Assembly: GCF_000203795.2 (NCBI RefSeq)
Contig: NW_006281102.1
Coordinates: 1,230,582-1,294,581, forward strand
Direction of reading: 5' to 3'
Length of the DNA stretch: 64,000 bases
Origin: Batrachochytrium dendrobatidis JAM81
Taxonomy: Eukaryota > Chytridiomycota > Chytridiomycetes > Rhizophydiales
Shown here: positions 58,101 to 64,000 of the stretch, one piece after another
Layout: each line of letters begins with the position of its first letter
Position numbering within the stretch: position 1 is the first letter of the stretch
Translations under genes and position numbers: made by a program
The notes under the pieces: model-generated
Database searches by the model: none
Told to the model about the DNA's origin: nothing
The model's input: the letters and a program-made list of their open reading frames with translations, nothing else

Positions 58101-58432
58101 AAGTGCGATTGCTGCAGACACAGGATGGCAGAGAGGTTGTTATTACAGGACACAGTTTGGGCGGAGCGATTGCAGGGATTGTGGGTTCCAACATGGGTAT
58201 CCCAGCAATCGGATTTTCTGCGCCAGGATTGGGATTTCAAACTATAAATTATGGTTTTAGTTTGGCCAACTTGGAATCGACGTTTGTGAATATTGTGCCC
58301 AATCATGACGTTGTACCAACATTTGATGTGCAGTATGGGTTTATTCAAGATATATCGTGCTATAGTGGAGAACCACTTAGTTGCCATAGCTTGCTATTAA
58401 CACAGATCACGTTGGCTGAATTGTGCAACTGA
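55182..58432 (+). CDS. Multi-pass membrane lipase (lipase class 3, DAG-lipase-like) (3 exons)
   Basis: Exons 55182-55784, 55982-56845 and 56933-58432 give 988 residues. Residues 1-200 are disordered (Pro/Ser/Gln-rich, with a repeated HHKDRVAN/NHKDRVAN unit near the start). About eight to ten hydrophobic segments follow between residues 205 and 720, for example ISLWIASAVCIIINIAYT, ILYIIILVVIIGSPLIVISA, LWPAIILFVLRVIFFCLG and LGLILFIAITIGFFAG. The C-terminal domain is a class-3 lipase: an AVRGTLSFTDIFQDI oxyanion segment, VVITGHSLGGAIAG with S897, PNHDVVPTFD (probable acid) and a late CHSLLL (probable His). Membrane helices before a class-3 lipase are the plan of diacylglycerol lipases, here with more helices than the usual four. 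Confidence 0.82.
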
Positions 58433-58611
58433 TGAACTCGGAGTGGTTTTGAAAGTAACCAAGTTTAATAAAACAGTCTTGTGGTAATAAATAGGCCATT
58501 AAAAAGAGTAGTCTAGATATTCAGATTGCATGAACAAGACCAGTCAGATGAACATGCATTGCATTGGTCTCGACACTACAAGTTTCAGAATAAAGCCAAA
58601 GGTCCATTGTA

Positions 58612-59108
58612 CAGTTGTATTCACGTATACTAGACATTTGTATCTCGACGATTGCTTCTGAAATAGACTGGTTAAATATTCGTTACGTTTTCCTACTACA
58701 AATTGACTAATAAACACAACGTTCATCATATGATGCACACAATCAAACTATTGGTTTGAACTGGAATGATTCCAACATAGCCATGCACTGTATAATCACC
58801 AGATTCATTCTAATTCAGACATTGGGTTTGATTATTGTCAAGTCTGTACAAACTCTTGTATTTTAATCTCAAACACATCTGCGTTTCTAGTTTAAGAAAA
58901 CAGAGGGTGCAATCTCGGGAATGCAGTTGCTTCCATGTCGATCATCCAATGTTTGGTTTTCAGGAACAAAAGTTGGAGATTGAATACCCGTTCAGTTTTA
59001 TGCAAGATGAGCACGAAGCCCCAAAGAGTCCAGAAAATACAATATTCAGTAATGAACTCACATCAGACTTGGACACTGACACCCTTAATGTTACGTGAAT
59101 GCAACGGT
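58612..59108 (+). mobile_element. Diverged copy E of the TATTCACGTA repeat family
   Basis: The left end CAGTTGTATTCACGTATACT and the right end ATGTTACGTGAATGCAAC are inverted relative to each other, about 497 bp apart. Internal landmarks shared with copies A-D in the same order include TTAAATATTCGTTACG, GCCATGCACTGTATAATCACC and GCGTTTCTAGTTTAAGAAAACA. No long frame remains. It ends about 100 bp before the J-protein start. Confidence 0.7.
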
Positions 59109-59205
59109 GATTCTGGAATATTCGAGATATCGCATCAACTTATGCGCCTTGACATCAAATTAATTTTAAACATCTTTTACATTTTATATTCAACTTGTTG
59201 TAAGA

Positions 59206-61413
59206 ATGGGCAGAGATTATTATAGTATTCTTGGTATGTATTGATTCCATTTAAACTGCTACTAAAATTGTGCATTCAGACTCATCCAACCCACTGCTCT
59301 AGGTGTTGCAAAGGACTGTGATGAAGATGCACTTAAAAAGGCTTATCGTAAACAGGCACTGAAATGGCATCCAGACCGTAACCCAGATAATAAGGAACTT
59401 GCTGACTCAAAGTTCAAAGAAGTTTCAGGTAAATAGTTGATTTTGTTGATAAAGTCATTCTAAAAGACTCGTGAAAGTCTGCAATCTGGCCATGTCGATC
59501 AGTCATAGCAGAGTATGAACATCAATTGGCGACTTTGATTTCTAGTCTTTTTAATTCCAGTGGAATGGGTTTGTGCATCTCTAGAGTGCTTTCATTGCTG
59601 CATTCAAACCAGAAACCTTTTCCAACCAACCCATCACTCTAATCCCGTCAATGACTTGGCCCTTGTCATCATAGATGCTCGTTTGTTCCTTCGCGTTCCA
59701 TAATATTCTATTACAGCCAGTTTGTGTGAAATGGAGTACTTTTATTTATGTTGCAATCACCACCTCTATTTTGCTTCGAAATTGACAATAATTGGATGCT
59801 TGTTACACTTTCCTACTGGAAATTAACTGCTTCAACTGGCATTTTCAATTCTTGCTGCAAACAACGTTCATTATATGATGTTTACAGTCAGACTATGACC
59901 TTGAGTCTGCTCTTTCTCCTTTACACATCATCCATACATTGTACGATCATCAAATTTGAAACCAGATTCATTCATTGTAATCCAAATATTGGGTTCGATC
60001 ACTCTCAAACTCTACACTCGTTTTTTCTGCATCCCAATATCAGATACGCTTGCGCTCTGGTTCAAAAGAACAGAGATCGCATGTCAGGAATGCAACTCTT
60101 GTTTCCATGTCAATCACAATTTTTACTCGTATTTTTTGGTCTGGATGAAAGGAGGATTGGAAATTGAAGATGCATAAATGATGCTGGAATTTCCTGAAAC
60201 AGAAATGTAAATGCTGTTTTAAACACTCGTTTAGTTCCTGGTGCTGTATTTTACGTGAATACGACTGTAGATCTGCAGACTTTGGCTGTGAATCGTTGTA
60301 CTGGATTTTGCTTATATATTGCTGTTCTCACACTCTATTTATACATTCAGAGGCGTATGAAGTACTATCGGATAAGCAAAAGCGATCCATCTATGATCAA
60401 TTTGGAGAGGATGGTTTGAAAGGTAGTGCCGATGCTGGTGCCGGTGCGCAGGGAGGTTTTCCTGGTGGATTTCCAGCTGGCTTTCAGAGCTTTCAATCTG
60501 GAGGGTTTCCTGGAGGAGCAACTACATTTAGCTTTTCAACAGGACCAGGTGGAGCAGGCGCTGGCTTTAGACCTTTCCAGCCATCCAATGCCGACGACAT
60601 TTTCCGTCAATTCTTTGGCGGAAACAGTCCTTTTGGAAGCATGGGTATGGACATGGATGATGACATTGGCGGTATGTCCAGAGGAGGCATGCCATCGGGA
60701 TTTTTCAATATGAATGATGCTTCAGGACGTGGTGCTCATACTAGTATGCGTGGACAAAATTCTGGACGGTAAGTCTTTATAGTGTAGACGTGATTCCTGA
60801 ATTTTCGGATCAAATACCAACTCATGTTTCAATTCGACAAATATCCAGACGACCTGCTGCAGCTGTTCAGCGCACACTTCCTGTCACATTGGAGGACTTG
60901 TACACTGGTGCTGAAAAGCGCCTCAAGGTTACACGAAAACTAATTGATGGAGCAACAGCTCGCCAAATATCTACAGAAAAAATTCTTACAGTCAATATTA
61001 AGCCAGGATGGAAGGCCGGCACAAAGATTAAGTTTTCTGGAGAGGGCGATGAGATTCCAGGCACAGGCGGACATCAGGATATTGAGTTTGTCGTTGAAGA
61101 AAAATCGCATGCTGTTTTCAAGCGAGATGGCGATAATCTGCGCGTAACTATTCATGCTACACTTGTGGAAGCACTATGTGGATTTACTAGAACGCTGTCA
61201 CACTTGGACGGCAAGTCATTCCAAGTTCAAGGGGCAATGGGAAACAATCCTATTCAGCCTGGATCAGAGATTAGAATGCCTGGAATGGGCATGCCTATAA
61301 GCAAAACCCCCGGAAAAAAAGGCGATCTGATTGTCACAGTCTTGGTATCGCTTCCCAGCACGCTAAACGAAACTCAAAAACGCACATTACGCCAAACACT
61401 TGGCTCATTATAA
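59206..61413 (+). CDS. Class II J-protein, Sis1/DNAJB1 type Hsp40 co-chaperone (4 exons)
   Basis: Exons 59206-59233, 59303-59428, 60351-60768 and 60849-61413 give 378 residues. The J-domain (residues 4-70) has the HPD motif at 32-34 ([10 protein letters not shown]) and stimulates Hsp70 ATPase. A Gly/Phe-rich region follows ([18 protein letters not shown], residues about 76-190). Then come two beta-barrel client-binding domains ([37 protein letters not shown]) and the C-terminal dimerisation part. There are no CxxCxGxG zinc motifs, which places it in class II. Intron 2 is 922 nt, mostly because it contains repeat copy F. The other introns are 69 and 80 nt. Confidence 0.93.
59716..60270 (+). 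mobile_element. Diverged copy F of the repeat family, inside a J-protein intron
   Basis: The left end ACAGCCAGTTTGTGTGAAAT and the right end TTTTACGTGAATACGACTGT are about 555 bp apart, the same length as the intact copies. Internal landmarks (CTACTGGAAATTAACTG, TTCTCCTTTACACATCATCC, ACAGAGATCGCATGTC) can be aligned to copies A-E only loosely. A 139-codon frame (59748-60167) survives but is not similar enough to the A-D frame to call it conserved. Confidence 0.65.
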
Positions 61414-61793
61414 CGCCTAATTAACAGACTTTTGGCATAGTTCCACTTAATCTTTTTTATTTTTATATTAATTTGGTTGGGGGCGATTTGTATGACTTGA
61501 TATATAAGAGTATCTTGCTAGTAAAGTCTTGGGTCCGTACTTTGTGAATAGATTGATTTTTACAAGATTGTAATGGTCCAGATTTATAAGCGCGTAGACT
61601 GCTTGTCCAGTTCAACTTTTGCCAACTGACATTGCCAGTGTGCATGTATACAGCGTGATTACTTGACCAAGTTAGTAATATACAAAAGGATTTGAAAGCA
61701 CAACACACTTGACTCTTGTCTAGTTTACAACCACAGCCAATTCACTGCACTCTAGTACATACTCTCGGTTCGACAACCAGTCGCCCCAATAGC
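61414..61793. other. Intergenic
   Basis: A 380-bp spacer between the J-protein stop and the dynein start, holding the dynein promoter. No E-box, repeat end or other gene was seen. Confidence 0.4.
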
Positions 61794-64000
61794 ATGAGTA
61801 CTAATTCGCCAGATCCTATCCACGTTACTTATAGTAATGAGTTTGGAGTATCTGATAAAGAGGCATTACAACAGCCTCATCTACCACCCGTTGCAGAAAC
61901 TGCTGTACCGCCCGAAATTATTCTTCGCAAGAGGTCATTGACACTCCGAGGTATATTTAATTTGCATCCTCAACTAGCGTCCATTAACGGATTCACAATT
62001 CATTAAACTGTAATTACCCAACTGCCTAACCAACGTGCTATTCTGAAATTGCGACTTTTTTTTGGTAACTACAGAACTGGTCAAAGCCTCACAGGATGCC
62101 AGAGTAAACGAAACAGAAATACCACCCGAGCTTCTAAGCAAGATCAAAGTACGGCCACCTGTTCCAAAACGATACACCTATCACTCTCATACCATTGATG
62201 AGCCATGGATGCGACTTGAAAACGCGCGCAATTATAGTCCTGGTGCATCTATTGCTGCCGAAGTAGGTGCAACGGCTGGTGGTACAAAACTTGCCAAAAA
62301 ACATCATTCTCATGAAGCGCTAAACAATCATGACAAATCGCCAGTCAAGCTCACTTGTACAGCATTCAGAGATCGACTCATTGAATTCCTCATGTAGGTC
62401 CAAGCTTGTCCTGGAATTTAATATAATAGTACGATTTGCTAAGCAACGTTGTGTGCCCTAAATATTACAGTGAGCAACAGAATTCAAAAAGTGCATTGGA
62501 CGAGGGTAAAGTTTAAATTGTTATGAGACATGATTCAATACAATTTGCATTATTACTGACGTTTTTATTTATAAATGATACAATTAGATGATATTGCGTC
62601 TATTATGCTAGTGAATCTCCCAAAAGAATTTGTGCCAGATCCTCGAACTTATCGAATCCTGCAAAGACTGATTGCTGACGAAGCTACAGACCTTGAGGAT
62701 GAGTGCATTGTTGAGGTGTGTTGAATCTATAAACCCATTACAATTGGAGGCTGCAAGCATACTAATCTAAAGTTGGTTTGTAATATTATTTAGGCATTTT
62801 ATGATTATTTTGGGTCTAGTGTCAAGGCAGTTACCGTGAGTGATTTGGAGCAAAGCTGGGTCAACAACATTCTACGTGCAATCCCACGAAACCTGAAAAC
62901 AAGCTATCCAGCCCAAATATCCCACTTGTTGGAGGAGGTTCAAGAGTCGTTTCGCGAAAGTGGAAAAAATTCTGCTGTTCATCACATTCTAAAGAAACCA
63001 GCTCATCTTCAACAGCAACAGCTACTTGATACTTATCAAAAACAACCAGCATTTAGCGAAACACTTTCAAACCCATCTCCATGGCACAAATCTTTTGTTG
63101 AAAACAAAGCAAAGATTGAGCGGCTGCTATTTATTAGCAACCATGCCCTATGTCATTTGATGCAAACTGCAAGCTACTTTTCACATCTTCGCTATGTAGA
63201 TATCAAGGAGATGCGGAGCCAACGTGATGCATTCAGAATTTCTTCTTATCGCAGCTTGATGTTGGTTCAAGCTGAGAAATGCCGTACAAAAATTTGGCAT
63301 GGATGGCTTGCAATTATTTTGAAGAATTTTGCAGAAACCTATATTCGTAAAAGAAAGCGCGAGGTACTCCCCCAAAAACCATCCGAGCCTTTTTTCCGCT
63401 GTGCTCAAATGCTAATCTGTAATCAGCTCCAAGCAATCATGGTTGAATCAATCAACGACTATGTTCATATGTTCAGTTTTTACCCAATAGCACTTTCTAA
63501 CTCGGATGCAGTATATGTCAAGGGAAAAAACTTGAAACCTCCACGCTTTAGCGTCAGACTCACTTTTACTATAAAAGCAAGAGTAATCGAGTTTGACCCA
63601 CCTTTTAACGAGATTGAAGACGCAGTTCTTGATGGTCTTGGGTTTCTTGTTTCTACGGTGGATACTGCGCCACGTATTGAGTCAGCCATCTACGGCCACA
63701 ACGGAGAAGCTCTTTTGGCCATGGAGTTCCCTTCTATTCAAACTGTATTGCAAAATACTCATGCAACTAGCGTTGATTCGGATGGAAACCCAGCATTCCG
63801 CATGTCCATTGGCGATGTTGAGCAAATCAAACTCTATGTTGAAGACTCGCTTATAGAGGCCACAAACTCTCACTTGAAGAAATACGTAAACAATTGTTTT
63901 GCAATTGCCGCCGAGTATCTAACTCGGTATGATCCCTACATTGAGCTTTTTTCCTCTGAGATAGACTGCCAGGTTGAAGAGTTTTTTTCAACAGCACACT
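61794..64000 (+). CDS. Axonemal (inner-arm type) dynein heavy chain, N-terminal part, runs off the window
   Basis: Exons 61794-61950, 62075-62393, 62471-62505 (35 nt), 62588-62715 and 62794-64000 (open at the edge) give the first ~615 residues. Dynein heavy chains are motor ATPases of 4000 or more residues; only the start of the tail is here. The first 170 residues are Pro-rich (EIPPELLSKIKVRPPVPKRY, HTIDEPWMRLENARNY), as in DNAH1-type chains. The tail region then has SYPAQISHLLEEVQESF, PSPWHKSFVENKAKIERLLF, HLMQTASYFSHLRYVDIKEM and FFRCAQMLICNQLQAIMVESINDYVHMF, with a following FTIKARVIEFDPPFNEIEDAVLDG. This matches the stem of single-headed inner-arm dyneins. No AAA module is in view, so the exact class is inferred. 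It implies that the organism builds flagella. Confidence 0.8.

Noticed and set aside
1..64000. tRNA, rRNA, CRISPR array, integron or prophage
   Set aside because: No tRNA T-loop/acceptor pattern, rRNA segment, regularly spaced direct repeats or bacterial-type operons were seen; every gene is intron-bearing or eukaryotic in type.

Overview
This window is nuclear DNA of a zoosporic (flagellated) fungus, most likely a chytrid close to Batrachochytrium. The base composition is AT-rich. Nearly every gene carries short GT-AG introns, mostly 60 to 130 nt. The gene set mixes fungal families (Spo7-like, Stm1-like, Irc3-like, Tsr1, Cys-type glutathione peroxidase) with families kept in flagellated lineages: an axonemal dynein heavy chain, a CMTR1-type cap methyltransferase, an LMBD2 protein and a PRL phosphatase. 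The genus is an inference; no rRNA, tRNA or mitochondrial marker was seen.

Layout. 0.4-18 kb: a low-complexity protein, a PPR protein, the divergent CMTR1-like gene, a 1400-residue PH-domain protein, a decayed gene fragment, an unidentified 890-residue protein and a glutathione peroxidase. 19-34 kb: TSR1, a GNAT acetyltransferase, an IRC3-like helicase with a 5-nt microexon, an F-box/LRR protein, an Stm1/SERBP1-type protein, mitochondrial 3-hydroxyacyl-CoA dehydrogenase and a small multi-pass membrane protein. 35-41.3 kb: a repeat-rich block with four near-identical ~550-bp elements (two divergent pairs), one copy of a 346-bp MITE-like element, a broken host gene, a PRL phosphatase and a Spo7-like protein. 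41.4-64 kb: a small unidentified protein, NSE3/MAGE, a coiled-coil protein, LMBD2, an arrestin-like/DM9 fusion, a Jupiter-like protein, an ABHD12-like hydrolase, a membrane-embedded lipase, a class II J-protein with a repeat in its intron, and the 5' part of a dynein heavy chain that runs off the window.

How the genes relate. There are no operons. Gene pairs are divergent (PPR/CMTR1, Stm1/HADH, NSE3/coiled-coil, LMBD2/DM9, ABHD12/lipase) or convergent. Three short promoters carry a CACGTG palindrome 57-70 bp upstream of the ATG.

The most unusual material is a dispersed repeat family with terminal inverted repeats around the core TATTCACGTA. At least eight loci are visible, four of them nearly identical and sharing long open frames. 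Exon borders were set by reading-frame continuity, GT/AG (once GC/AG) signals and resemblance to known families. They are models, not transcript data.
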